This document shows, in pieces, positions 8,739 to 17,814 of a stretch of DNA of 64,000 nucleotides (position 1 is its first letter; each line of letters opens with the position of its first letter). The translations under genes and the position numbers were made by a program. This DNA comes from Variovorax brevis. GTDB lineage: Bacteria; Pseudomonadota; Gammaproteobacteria; Burkholderiales; Burkholderiaceae_C. The notes under the pieces were generated by a model, which was not told the origin of the DNA, did no database searches, and saw nothing but the letters and a program-made list of their open reading frames with translations. Location: contig NZ_JASZYG010000018.1 of assembly GCF_030317105.1 (NCBI RefSeq), positions 1 through 64,000 on the forward strand. The letters are read 5' to 3'.

Positions 8739-9697
8739 TCAGGCCGCAAGCCGTTTCGGCGCCTCCACCGCATCCGCTTCCCGCGCCCGGCGCGCGTCGT
8801 AGCTCTTGACCTGCGCGTAGGCCACCGGCAACAGCAGGGTGTCCGCGGTGGACCAGCGCCCGCGCCGCAGCAGGTCACCCAGGATGTGCTCGCCCTCGGT
8901 CGGTGCACCGCGTTCGATGTCCTGGAACATCGAGCCTGTCAGTCCCGAGCCCGCCGTGCTGAGCGCCGAACGCGTTCGCGCAATCGCCTGTGCCCGCGGC
9001 GCATGCGCGTTGAAGGCGGCGATTCGGCAGCACTCGTCCAGCAGGTCCAGCGCCAGGTGATGCGCACCGGCGCGCACGATGTCGCCGACGTTGGCGCGCA
9101 GCAGGGCGGTGATGCCGGCCAGCGCGGCGATGTGGATCCATTTCTCCCACATGTCCTGGACGATTCATCGCTTTGCCGCGCGTCGAATCGCGCTGCGGCG
9201 AAAGCCCGTGATATCCGTCCGATACGCGCGGTGCGCTCGCCGTCGAGTTCTCCGAAAAGCATCGTGTGTTCCGTGCCCGAATGCTCTACTTCGCCATCTT
9301 CGTCGAGCGCCGCTGCGATGACGCACGCGCCGCCCAGCACGCTGCGCCGACCGAAGCGCTCCACCAGCAGGTCGAGATGACGCATGCCGTTGAGCAGCGG
9401 CAAGATGGCCGTTTCTGGCCCGACGGCCGGGGCAAAAGCGGTCATGGCATGTTCGAGGTCATAGGCCTTGCACGCGACCATCACCACGTCGTACGGCGAC
9501 TTGATCTGGTGGGTCAGCACGGCAGGCGGCCGCGGCAAGTGCAAGTTGCCCGCAGGGCTGCGGACCACCAGGCCGTTCGAGGCAAGCTGTGCTGTGCGGT
9601 CGGGCCGCAGCAGGAAGGTGACGTCGTTGCCGGCATGCAGCAGGCGGCCGCCGAAATAGCCGCCCACCGCACCTGCGCCCACCACAAGAATTCGCAT
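8739..9697 (-). pseudogene. panE: 2-dehydropantoate 2-reductase, frameshifted
   Basis: Ketopantoate reductase reduces 2-dehydropantoate with NADPH in pantothenate synthesis; paralogues act on other 2-oxoacids. The 5' part (start 9697, MRILVVGAGAVGGYFGG with the Rossmann GAGAVG) reads to about 9165. The 3' part (KWIHIAALAGITALLRANVGDI to the stop at 8739) is in another frame. The frames join perfectly if one A is restored in the GAAATCGTC context near 9164 (the sequence has GAATCGTC). It is either a true pseudogene or a homopolymer error in the assembly. With the base restored the length (about 319 residues) would be normal. Confidence 0.8.
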
Positions 9698-9720
9698 GCA
9701 GCGTTCCCCTTTGCCCAGGT

Positions 9721-10530
9721 TCAGAAGGCCGGCACCAGAGAGCCGTTGAACCTGGTCTCGATAAAGGTCTTCACCTCCGGCGAGTGGTAGGCCTTGACCA
9801 GTTGCTGCGCCCATGGCTTGTCCTTGTCGGCGCGGCGTACCGCGATGAGGTTGGCATAAGGCCCCTTCGGTGATTCCTTGATTACCGCGTCTTTCGCGAG
9901 CGACAGGCCCGCCTTTTCGGCGTAGTCGTTGTTGATGGATGCAATGGTCAGGTCATCCAGCGAGCGCGGCAGTTGCGCGGCGTCCAGCGGCACCAGCTTG
10001 AGTTTCTTCGGATTCGACACCACGTCGAGCGGCGTGGCGTTGTTGTTCCTCACTGCTTCGGGCTTGAGCGTGATGAGCCTGGCTTCCTGCAGGAGCAGCA
10101 AGGCGCGGTTGCCGTTGGACGGATCGTTCTGGATGCCGACCGTCGCACCATCAGGCAGTGCGTCGATCGACTTGATCTTGCGCGAATAAAAGCCCAGCGG
10201 CGCCGTGATGGTCAGGCCCACCGGCACGATGTCGAAGCCGCGCGCCTTGTTCTGGTTGTCCAGGAAGGGCTGGTGCTGGAAAGCGTTCGCGTCCAGGTCG
10301 CCGGAAGCCAATGCCGCGTTGGGCAACTGGTAGTCGTTGAACACGATGACGTCGAGCGTCAGGCCGTCGCGCGCAGCCACCTTCTTGACCACTTCGAAGA
10401 TCTGTTCACCGTTGCCGACGGAGACGCCGACCTTGACGGCCTTCTTCTCCTGGGCATGAAGGGGCAGGGCGGCAGCGATGAAGAGTGAGAGGGCGGTGAT
10501 GGCGGTGCGGCGGCGAAAGGGCAGGGACAT
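9721..10530 (-). CDS. metQ: MetQ/NlpA-family substrate-binding protein
   Basis: A 269-residue periplasmic binding protein of the D/L-methionine family. A signal peptide spans about residues 1-25 (RRRTAITALSLFIAAALPLHA), with no lipobox Cys, so it is probably soluble. Family text is clear: VKVGVSVGNGEQIFE, DLDANAFQHQPFLDN, NDPSNGNRALLLLQ. The ATG at 10530 is preferred to a GTG at 10563. It is separate from and divergent to the metNI-metQ set at 11.4-13.9 kb, so it may supply that transporter with another ligand. Confidence 0.85.
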   Translation of the reverse strand: MSLPFRRRTAITALSLFIAAALPLHAQEKKAVKVGVSVGNGEQIFEVVKKVAARDGLTLDVIVFNDYQLPNAALASGDLDANAFQHQPFLDNQNKARGFDIVPVGLTITAPLGFYSRKIKSIDALPDGATVGIQNDPSNGNRALLLLQEARLITLKPEAVRNNNATPLDVVSNPKKLKLVPLDAAQLPRSLDDLTIASINNDYAEKAGLSLAKDAVIKESPKGPYANLIAVRRADKDKPWAQQLVKAYHSPEVKTFIETRFNGSLVPAF

Positions 10531-10661
10531 GTTGGGCAAGGCAAGTGAATGGGGAGTGACCACTTTGCCTGGCGCCGGCGTGCGCGTGAACGAAGATATT
10601 CGCGCACCGATATGCGAAAAATGGCGGTGCTCCCTCGGGCCATCTTTCGGCTGAAAGCCAC

Positions 10662-10683
10662 CTGTAGCACAGCGGTGCTACAG
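10662..10683. promoter_or_regulatory. Palindromic operator of the toxin-antitoxin pair
   Basis: A perfect dyad CTGTAGCAC-AGCG-GTGCTACAG (9-bp arms) ends 25 bp before the antitoxin start. RHH antitoxins typically autoregulate by binding such dyads, so this is the likely operator and conditional-cooperativity site. Confidence 0.65.
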
Positions 10684-10708
10684 TCAGCCGTTGAAGAAGG
10701 GCCACTCC

Positions 10709-10993
10709 ATGCCAACGACGACCATCCGGATTGACGACAGCCTCAAGGACCGTATTGCCATCGCTGCCGAGCGAGCCGGTACGACGTCGCACGCCTTCAT
10801 CGTCGATGCCATCGCGCAAACCGTGGCACGAGTTGAAGCCGATGAAGAGCTTCATCAAATCGCTGACAAGCGCTGGGCGAAGGTCTTGGCCACCGGAAAG
10901 ACGGTGCCTTGGGACGAAGCCCGCAAATACATCGTCGGCCGGGCACGCAAGGAGCCCGTCTCCAAGCCGGCACCGCGAAAGATCGGCACCTGA
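10709..10993 (+). CDS. Ribbon-helix-helix antitoxin
   Basis: 94 residues. The N-terminus (TTTIRIDDSLKDRIAIAAERAGTTSHAFIVDAIAQTV) is a classical RHH/CopG DNA-binding fold: a short strand followed by two helices. The charged, proline-rich C-terminus would bind and neutralise the toxin encoded 8 bp downstream. The ATG at 10709 is chosen; an upstream in-frame start at 10691 would overlap the operator region less sensibly. Confidence 0.8.
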   Translation: MPTTTIRIDDSLKDRIAIAAERAGTTSHAFIVDAIAQTVARVEADEELHQIADKRWAKVLATGKTVPWDEARKYIVGRARKEPVSKPAPRKIGT

Positions 10994-11001
10994 GGCTTTG
11001 G

Positions 11002-11295
11002 ATGACGCGAATTGAGCTTGTGCCAGAGGTTCTGGGGGATTTTGATCGCTTCGTCGAGCACATGGAGCGCTTCGAGGTCCCGGACGCCGCAGCTCGTGTG
11101 GGTGAAATCTTGCAGGCCATCGACATCCTTGTTCACAGCCCGATGATCGGACGGCCGGTGAAAGGTGGAAAGCGCGAGTTGCTGATCGGCCGGGATTCGC
11201 GCGCCTACGTGGCCCTGTACAGGTACGTGCCTGAAATCGATATCGTGTTCGTGCTCGCCCTGCGAAGCCAGCGCGAAGCAGATTTCAAGCGCTGA
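11002..11295 (+). CDS. RelE/ParE-superfamily toxin
   Basis: 97 residues. The pattern of the ParE/RelE fold is visible: an N-terminal helix pair (EVLGDFDRFVEHMERF, AARVGEILQAIDIL), the loop P-x-I-GRPVKGG-x-RELLIG, and strands YVALYRYVPE and IDIVFVLALRSQRE. ParE members poison gyrase and RelE members cut mRNA on the ribosome; the class cannot be decided here. It is directly downstream of the antitoxin, completing a type II system. Confidence 0.8.
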   Translation: MTRIELVPEVLGDFDRFVEHMERFEVPDAAARVGEILQAIDILVHSPMIGRPVKGGKRELLIGRDSRAYVALYRYVPEIDIVFVLALRSQREADFKR

Positions 11296-11422
11296 TCCTG
11301 ATCGTGCGCACGCCTTATGCGCTGACCAAATAAGCACCGGCCAATTCCGTCGTTCCCTTTGCGAAGGTGGCTTCGCATACTCGCGGCTTTGCCCGGCCTG
11401 CACAGCGCAGGACCGCACGTTC

Positions 11423-12319
11423 ATGACTTCCCATTCATCCGCCGAAGCACCACCCAGCAGCACCCATCCGGTCATCCGACTCGAATCCGTCAAGAAGTCC
11501 TTCTCACTCCCCAACGGCCAGGTATTCGACGCCGTACGTTCCCTCTCGCTCGACATCCACGAAGGCGACATCTTTGGCCTCATCGGCAAGAGCGGGGCGG
11601 GCAAGTCGACCTTGCTGCGCCTCATCAACCTGCTGGAGCGTCCCGACGCCGGCAAGGTGCTGGTGGCAGGGCGCGACCTCACGACCTTGTCGCGGCGCGA
11701 GTTGCGCGACACGCGCCAGTCGATCGGCATGATCTTCCAGCAGTTCAACCTGATCCAGAACGCGACGGTGTTCGACAACGTCGCCTTTCCGTTGAAGATC
11801 CACGGCCGCCATTCGCGCGAAGAGATCCGCGCACGGGTGCGCGAGTGCCTCGAACTCGTCGGCCTCGCGGAGAAGATCGACAGCTATCCGGCGCAGTTGT
11901 CGGGCGGCCAGAAGCAGCGCGTGGCCATCGCCCGTGCACTGGCGCCTCGGCCCAAGGTGCTGCTGTGCGATGAACCCACCTCGGCCCTCGACAGCGAGAC
12001 CACGCGTGCGTTGCTGGAGACGCTGCGCGACATCAACCAGAAGATCGGCGTGACCATCGTCATCGTGACGCACGAGTTGTCGGTGGTCGATGCGCTGTGC
12101 CGCCATGTGGCCATCCTGGAGCAGGGGCGGCTGGTCGAGCAGTTCGAAGTCGATGCGCCATCGGAAGAACGCGCTACCGCGCTGGGCCGCGAGATCGACG
12201 AACTGGTGCGCCGCCGTGGGGAGCGTGATGCGACGGGGACACGCATCGTCGCCCGCAGCGCGCCACGACACGCGCCGGCACGGCCCATTGCAGCATCGAA
12301 CGGAGTGGCCTATGCCTGA
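11423..12319 (+). CDS. metN: Methionine-type ABC transporter ATP-binding protein
   Basis: 298 residues. Walker A GKSGAGKST, signature LSGGQKQRVAIARALA, Walker B VLLCDEPTSALD and switch TH are all present, and the order D-x-F-GLIGKSGAGKSTL is typical of MetN. It lacks the C-terminal NIL/ACT-like regulatory domain of about 90 residues found in full-length MetN; after the ABC domain only about 35 basic, low-complexity residues remain. Its 3' end overlaps the metI start by 8 bp. Confidence 0.85.
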   Translation: MTSHSSAEAPPSSTHPVIRLESVKKSFSLPNGQVFDAVRSLSLDIHEGDIFGLIGKSGAGKSTLLRLINLLERPDAGKVLVAGRDLTTLSRRELRDTRQSIGMIFQQFNLIQNATVFDNVAFPLKIHGRHSREEIRARVRECLELVGLAEKIDSYPAQLSGGQKQRVAIARALAPRPKVLLCDEPTSALDSETTRALLETLRDINQKIGVTIVIVTHELSVVDALCRHVAILEQGRLVEQFEVDAPSEERATALGREIDELVRRRGERDATGTRIVARSAPRHAPARPIAASNGVAYA

Positions 12320-12974
12320 GAACATCGCAGCCATCCTGCCCGAGCTGGGCGTTGCCGTGGGTCAGACCTTCCTGATGCTGGGCATCGGCCTCACGGCCGC
12401 GCTCGCCATCGGCGGGCCGCTGGGCATCCTGCTCTTCCTGCTGAGCCCCGGCCAGTCGCTGGAGAACAGGCCGGTGTTCCTGGTGCTCAACTGGATCGTG
12501 AACACCGTGCGTTCCTTTCCGTTCATCATCCTGCTGGTGGCGCTGGTGCCGTTCACGCGGGTGATTGCGGGCACCTCCATCGGCCCGCTTGCCGCTGCCG
12601 TGCCGCTGTCGGTCGCGGCCATTCCCTACTTGGCGCGACTGGTCGACCAGTGCTTGCGCGACGTGCCGCGCGGCGTCATCGAGGCGGCCCACGCGATGGG
12701 TGCATCCGAGCTGCAGATCATCTGGCGCGTGCTGATCGTCGAGGCGCGTTCGGGCTTGGTGCTGGCATTCACGGTGCTGTCGGTGAGCTTTCTTTCCTAT
12801 TCGGCCATCGCGGGCGTGGTGGGCGGTGGCGGCATCGGCGACCTGGCGATCCGCTATGGCTACTACCGCTTCCAGACTGACGTGATGGTGCTCACCGTGG
12901 CGTTGCTCGTCGTGCTCGTGCAGATCCTGCAGTTCGTCGGCAACACGGCGGCGCGTCGGCTCGACAAGCGTTGA
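12312..12974 (+). CDS. metI: Methionine-type ABC transporter permease
   Basis: A 220-residue membrane protein with five to six hydrophobic segments. It contains the BPD-permease EAA motif (EAAHAMGASELQIIWRVLIVEAR) and the MetI-typical end AGVVGGGGIGDLAIRYGYYRF. The start at 12312 overlaps metN. It forms the channel of the metNIQ importer. Confidence 0.87.
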   Translation: MPENIAAILPELGVAVGQTFLMLGIGLTAALAIGGPLGILLFLLSPGQSLENRPVFLVLNWIVNTVRSFPFIILLVALVPFTRVIAGTSIGPLAAAVPLSVAAIPYLARLVDQCLRDVPRGVIEAAHAMGASELQIIWRVLIVEARSGLVLAFTVLSVSFLSYSAIAGVVGGGGIGDLAIRYGYYRFQTDVMVLTVALLVVLVQILQFVGNTAARRLDKR

Positions 12975-13028
12975 AAAACCCCGGCGGCCTGCGCGCCGCC
13001 ATCCCCTGATTTCACTTCTGACTTCTCC

Positions 13029-13856
13029 ATGAAAACTTCGATCATTCGCCGTTCCGTTCTCGTCATCTCCCTGGCCGCGTTGTCGCTCGGCGGCCTCTCG
13101 TTGCACGCGCAGGCCCAATCGGCCGGCAAGAAGGATCTCGTGATCGGCGGCACGGCCGGCTCCAACATCGACCAGCTCAAGGCCGGCATCGTGCCCATCC
13201 TTGAGAAGAAGGGCTACAAGATCAAGCTCGTCGAGTTCAACGACTACGTGCAGCCCAACCAGGCGCTGGCCCAAGGCTCGCTGGATGCCAACTTCTTCCA
13301 GCACCGCGTGTACCTGCAGAAGTTCGCGACCGACCAGAAGCTCGACATCGTGGAACTGGTGCAGGGCCCGATCGCGCCGCTGGGCATCTACTCGAACAAG
13401 CGCAAGACGCTGGCCGAGGTGAAAGAGGGCGACCGCGTCACGCTGCCAAATGACCCGAGCAACCTCGCGCGTGCGTTGGTGCTGCTCGAGCAGAACAAGC
13501 TGGTGGCGCTCAAGCCCGGCATCGACCCGATCCGCGCGACCGAGAAAGACGTGGCGGAGAATCCGCACAAGCTGAAGTTCATCCCGCTGGAAGCGGCCCA
13601 GCTGCCGCGTTCGCTGGGTGACACCGACTACGCCATCGTCAACGGCAACTTCGCCATCTCGTCCGGCCTGAAGCTCACGGAAGCCGTTGCGCTGGAGAAG
13701 ACGCCCGACTACTACCTCAATGTCGTGGCGGTCAAGCGCGCCGACAAGGACACGCCGTGGGCCAAGGACCTCGTCGAGGCCTATCACTCGAAGGACTTTC
13801 GGACGGTGGTGGACAGTAAGTTCCAGGGCTATGCGAAGCCGACCTTCCTGCAGTAG
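13029..13856 (+). CDS. metQ: MetQ/NlpA-family substrate-binding protein (second)
   Basis: A 275-residue binding protein with a signal peptide to about residue 29 (ending HAQAQS) and the family pattern NDYVQPNQALAQGSLDANFFQHRVYLQKF and NDPSNLARALVLLEQ. It is the third gene of metN-metI-metQ, 54 bp after metI. It differs clearly from the copy at 9.7-10.5 kb, which suggests a different ligand preference. Confidence 0.87.
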   Translation: MKTSIIRRSVLVISLAALSLGGLSLHAQAQSAGKKDLVIGGTAGSNIDQLKAGIVPILEKKGYKIKLVEFNDYVQPNQALAQGSLDANFFQHRVYLQKFATDQKLDIVELVQGPIAPLGIYSNKRKTLAEVKEGDRVTLPNDPSNLARALVLLEQNKLVALKPGIDPIRATEKDVAENPHKLKFIPLEAAQLPRSLGDTDYAIVNGNFAISSGLKLTEAVALEKTPDYYLNVVAVKRADKDTPWAKDLVEAYHSKDFRTVVDSKFQGYAKPTFLQ

Positions 13857-13981
13857 GGCGACACGCTGGACCTTGCGCGAACGCACGGTGCCAGCATCGA
13901 GTTCGAAACAAAAGCACGAGATGTGGATGCTGCTGCACGCCCCGCGGTGCTGGCCGAGACAGCCTGAGGCTCAACGCCGGT

Positions 13982-14920
13982 TCACCACTTCGGATGAACC
14001 GGCTCGAACACCGGCCGAAACAGAAAGCGCCGCGCAATTTCGCCATATCCGCGGTAGTAGAAGTGACCATTTCCGCGCAGCACTTCGGCGCGATGCTTGC
14101 GGAAGTAGAGCGGGATCTCGTACCAGGGCATGCTCGGCGCGCGGTGGTGCACGTGGTGCAGGTTGTTGTAGAGGTACATGAGCCCGACCCACCAGTTCGA
14201 CTCCACGATGGCCACGCGCGCATGCGGCGTGTCGCTCCAGCGGTGTTCGGTGAAGCTGCGCAACAGGCCGAGCATCATGCCGGGATAGACGAAGCACAGC
14301 AGGTAGGTCGCGACCGGCATGCCGCCCACGCCGGTGACAAGGGCCAGCACGCCCGCCACGCCGAGCGCATGGACCAGCCACATCCACACGTGCGAGAAAT
14401 CACCGGATCGCAGGCGCAGCAGTTCGCCACGCGCCAGCGTGCAAAGGCGCAAGACCGGCCCGGCCAGCAGGCGGAATGACAGCAACTGGTTGGCGCAGTA
14501 CAGGCGCCGCCGCAGCGGCCCGTAGCTTTGCCACGCCGGCGCGGAGTGGTAGTTGCTTTCGGTGTCCTTGTCGGGATGCGTGAGGTGGAAGTTGACATGG
14601 TGCGCGCTGTGCCCCCGGTGGTAGAGCGCATAGGGCAGCCACAGGTTGAGCGGCGGCCACACGATGGCCCGGCGCAGCCAGCGCGGCAGGTTGCGCATGG
14701 CGTGGATGCTCTCGTGCTGCAGGGAAGAGTGCAGTTGCGCAACATAGCCGCCGAGCACGAAAAGCAACCAGCCCGGGATCACCGCATGCCACCAGACAAG
14801 CGCGGCCCACGCGCCATAGCACGCGGCTGCCAGCACCAGCGTCGGCGCTTCGTAGTGGCGCCACCAGGCGAGTCGTGCAGGGCGGGCCAGGCGCGAGGAA
14901 GAAATGGATGCGGTCGTCAT
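13982..14920 (-). CDS. Membrane fatty-acid desaturase family protein
   Basis: A 312-residue integral membrane di-iron protein. The three histidine boxes are present: HESIH, HRGHSAHH (as H-x3-HH) and NNLHHVHH, plus a further HR in FTEHRW. Several hydrophobic segments flank them. The reaction would be desaturation or hydroxylation of a lipid-like substrate. ATG 14920 is used; the frame is open to 15022. It is divergent from the rhodanese gene across a 157-bp promoter gap. The link to sulfur metabolism is only positional. Confidence 0.8.
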   Translation of the reverse strand: MTTASISSSRLARPARLAWWRHYEAPTLVLAAACYGAWAALVWWHAVIPGWLLFVLGGYVAQLHSSLQHESIHAMRNLPRWLRRAIVWPPLNLWLPYALYHRGHSAHHVNFHLTHPDKDTESNYHSAPAWQSYGPLRRRLYCANQLLSFRLLAGPVLRLCTLARGELLRLRSGDFSHVWMWLVHALGVAGVLALVTGVGGMPVATYLLCFVYPGMMLGLLRSFTEHRWSDTPHARVAIVESNWWVGLMYLYNNLHHVHHRAPSMPWYEIPLYFRKHRAEVLRGNGHFYYRGYGEIARRFLFRPVFEPVHPKW

Positions 14921-15077
14921 GTGCGAAGAGGGGAGACGCGAGAAAGGGTTGGCGATTCGCGCGAAGCTGCGCGGGCTCGATGGTAGGAAGACCTGCTCCG
15001 CTTGCATGCGACCGTTGCGCATGTGGATATGCGCAAATCGCTCGACCGATTTGTGCCATCGCCCCTAGAGTTCGCAT

Positions 15078-16742
15078 GTGCTTGAATTCGATGAACCCGC
15101 GACCACGGCCACGCGCCGCCAAGGGCCGACGCGCGCCATCGGGCCCGAGACCTTGCATGCGCTGCTGCTCGGCGATGACGAACTGGCACTGCTCGACGTC
15201 CGCGAGGCGCGTGCCTTTCATGCGGGGCATTTGAACCTTGCGCGCTCGGCGCCGTTGAGTTCCCTGGAGTTGCAGGTCGGCGCCTTCGTACCGCGCCGTG
15301 CCGTGACGGTGGTCCTGTACGACGATGCCGGTGAGGCGGGCGCCGCCGCCATGCGTGCCGCGGCGCTGCTGGAGCGATTGGGCTATGGCGATGTGAGGCT
15401 GCTGCAGGGCGGTCTGCGCGCCTGGACGGAACATGGCCTGCCGTCGATCGACGGGTGGAACACGCTGGTCAAGACTTTCGGCGACCTCGTGCGGAAGCGC
15501 TACGCCACGCCGGTGCTGCCCTTGGCCGAGCTTCATGCCCTGCGAGAAAGCAAGTCGCCGCTTGCGCTGGTCGACGTGCGTCCGGCCGATGAGTTCGCCT
15601 TCCTGTCCATCGAAGGTGCCCGCAATCATCCTGGCGTCGAGTTGGCGCTGCGCGACTTCTCCAGCGCTGAGAAAGATGCCGAGCCCTTGTGGGCGATCAA
15701 CTGCTTCAGTCGCACGCGCGGCATCTTGGGGGCCACCACGCTGTCGGTGCTCGGTCACCCGCGTGCCGCATTCGTCGAGGAGGGCGTGATGGCCTGGAGC
15801 CTTCGCGGCGGGGCCGTAGCGAGCGCAGCCCGCGCCTTGCCTGGCCTGACGCAGGCACCGCCCGAAGTGCTCACACAGCGAGCCGGTCAACTGCGCGCGC
15901 GAGCCGGTATTGCCACCATCGACGGCGTGCAGCTGGAACGTTGGCGCGCCGATCCGTCGCGCACCCTCTACATTTTCGACGTGCGCCCCGAACCCGGCGC
16001 GGCCAGTGCCGCCGCGGCCGATGTGCGCCATGTGCCGGGCGGGCAGGTGCTCATGCATTTCGAACAGCTCGTTGGCACGCGCAACGCACGCTTGGTGCTG
16101 GTCGACGATGCGCACGGACTGCGCGCTGCAGTGACGGCCTTCTGGTTGCAACAGTTCAACCAGTGCGAGGTGGCTGTGCTCGACGGCGAGGCACCGCCGT
16201 GGTCTGCCCGAGTCGATGAGGAACGACATGTCGATGAACCGGCAGTGCGAGCCGTCGGCGCCCACACCTTGCGTGCGTGGCTTGCGAAGGGCGATGCCGT
16301 CGTGGTGGACGTTGGCCCCAGTGAAGACTTCGAGCGCGGCCATATCGTCGGCGCGCGCTACCTGCTGCCCGCTTCGATGTCGCCGCTCGCGCCGCTGGTC
16401 ACGCGGGGCCGCAAGCTTGTCTTCACATCGCCCGATGGTGCTGCAGCGCGCATCGCGGCGCAGGAAGCAAGACGCGAGTGGCCCACGGCAGTGAATGCGT
16501 TCTGGCTCGAAGGCGGCACGCAAGGCTGGGTTGGTTCGGGCGGGCTCACGACATCCAGCTATACGCCGCAAGACCTGCTCACGCCCTTTGATGACGACTG
16601 GGGATCGACGATGCGCGTCGGGCCTTCGCGCCGCGAAGCCGTATGGCGCGAATACCTCACGTGGGAGCGCGCGCTGTCAGACCGCGTGGTGCTCGACCCC
16701 ACCGTCCGCTTCAAGCTGCTCTATCCGCCAATCCAGCGCTGA
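15078..16742 (+). CDS. Four-domain rhodanese-like sulfurtransferase
   Basis: 554 residues built of four consecutive rhodanese-like domains (each with the LVDVR/FDVRP and H-x-GA type motifs, near residues 20-125, 150-265, 280-390 and 395-510). Only domain 2 has an active-site loop with Cys (INCFSRTRG, a C-x4-R loop). In domains 1, 3 and 4 the position is Asp or Ser (YDDAGEAG, VDDAHGLR, TSPDGAAA), so they are probably structural or binding domains. It would accept sulfane sulfur or thiosulfate. The start is a GTG at 15078. It lies between a desaturase and a CysB-type regulator gene. Confidence 0.82.
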   Translation: MLEFDEPATTATRRQGPTRAIGPETLHALLLGDDELALLDVREARAFHAGHLNLARSAPLSSLELQVGAFVPRRAVTVVLYDDAGEAGAAAMRAAALLERLGYGDVRLLQGGLRAWTEHGLPSIDGWNTLVKTFGDLVRKRYATPVLPLAELHALRESKSPLALVDVRPADEFAFLSIEGARNHPGVELALRDFSSAEKDAEPLWAINCFSRTRGILGATTLSVLGHPRAAFVEEGVMAWSLRGGAVASAARALPGLTQAPPEVLTQRAGQLRARAGIATIDGVQLERWRADPSRTLYIFDVRPEPGAASAAAADVRHVPGGQVLMHFEQLVGTRNARLVLVDDAHGLRAAVTAFWLQQFNQCEVAVLDGEAPPWSARVDEERHVDEPAVRAVGAHTLRAWLAKGDAVVVDVGPSEDFERGHIVGARYLLPASMSPLAPLVTRGRKLVFTSPDGAAARIAAQEARREWPTAVNAFWLEGGTQGWVGSGGLTTSSYTPQDLLTPFDDDWGSTMRVGPSRREAVWREYLTWERALSDRVVLDPTVRFKLLYPPIQR

Positions 16743-16800
16743 GATTGCATTGACGCGCAGGCGCGAACAGCAGGTTCACGCAGGCTTCAACAGCGTGCGG

Positions 16801-17814
16801 CTAATGCGCGGCACTCGCAATGGCTTCCGGCCGCGAGCTATGCGCCAGCAAGGCGGCAACGGCATCGTCCGGTACGACCTCGCCTTCGTCACCGCTGGCC
16901 GCACCCAGCGCCTCTTCAACCACGGAACGCGGCAGTGTCGGCGCAAAAGATTCGATGAACGAGTACACGTAGTTGCGCAGATAGGTGCCGCGGCGCACGG
17001 CCAGCTTGGTTTCGTTGATGCCGAACAGGTGGCCCGCATCGATGGCGCGCAACTGCGTGTCGCGTTCCGCCTCGAAGGCGATGCCGGCGACGATCCCCAC
17101 CCCCATGCCGAGTTCGACATAGGTCTTGATGACATCCGCGTCCATGGCGGTGATCGCCAGATCCGGCTGCAGGCCGGCCTGCGCGAAGGCATTGTCGATG
17201 CGCGTGCGGCCGGTGAACCCGGAGTCGTAGGTGACCAGCGGATACGCGGCCAATCGCTCGACCGTGAGCGGTCCGTCCAGCAGTGGATGGCCAGGTGGCG
17301 CAATCACGGAATGCGTCCAGCGGAAGGAGGGCAGGGCGACCAGTTGCGGGTAGTCGCTCAAGGCCTCGGTCGCGATGCCGACGTCGGCTTCGCCATCCAG
17401 CAGCATCTGCGCAATCTGCTTGGGCGAACCCTGCCGCAAGTGCAGCCGCACGCTGGGGAACCTGCCGCGAAACTCCTGCACCGCCATCGGCAGTGCGTAG
17501 CGCGCCTGCGAATGCGTGGCCGCGACCGACAGCAGCCCATCTTCCTGCGCGAGAAACTCACGGCCGGCCTGGCGCAGGTTGTGGCTCTCCAGCAGCACCC
17601 GCTCGATGATGGGCAACAGGTGGTCGCCCGGCGCCGTCAGCCCCGTGAGGCGCTTGCCGGCGCGCGAGAACAGGGCGATGCCCAGTTCGTCTTCGAGTTC
17701 GCGGATCTGCCGGCTGACGCCGGGCTGGGATGTGTGAAGCGCATTCGCCGCTTCGGTGAGGTTGAAGCCGCAACGCACGGCCTCGCGCACGGATCGCAGT
17801 TGTTGGAAATTCAT
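16801..17814 (-). CDS. CysB-type LysR transcriptional regulator
   Basis: A 337-residue LysR-family regulator. The N-terminal winged helix (MNFQQLRSVREAVRCGFNLTEAANALHTSQPGVSRQIRELEDELG) is close to CysB/Cbl. The rest is the two-lobe effector domain, which in CysB senses O-acetylserine or sulfate/APS and in SsuR/Cbl controls sulfonate use. It is divergent from the peroxiredoxin gene. It is the obvious candidate regulator of the sulfonate genes, and the recurring ATAAGC sites could be its targets (inference). Confidence 0.83.
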   Translation of the reverse strand: MNFQQLRSVREAVRCGFNLTEAANALHTSQPGVSRQIRELEDELGIALFSRAGKRLTGLTAPGDHLLPIIERVLLESHNLRQAGREFLAQEDGLLSVAATHSQARYALPMAVQEFRGRFPSVRLHLRQGSPKQIAQMLLDGEADVGIATEALSDYPQLVALPSFRWTHSVIAPPGHPLLDGPLTVERLAAYPLVTYDSGFTGRTRIDNAFAQAGLQPDLAITAMDADVIKTYVELGMGVGIVAGIAFEAERDTQLRAIDAGHLFGINETKLAVRRGTYLRNYVYSFIESFAPTLPRSVVEEALGAASGDEGEVVPDDAVAALLAHSSRPEAIASAAH

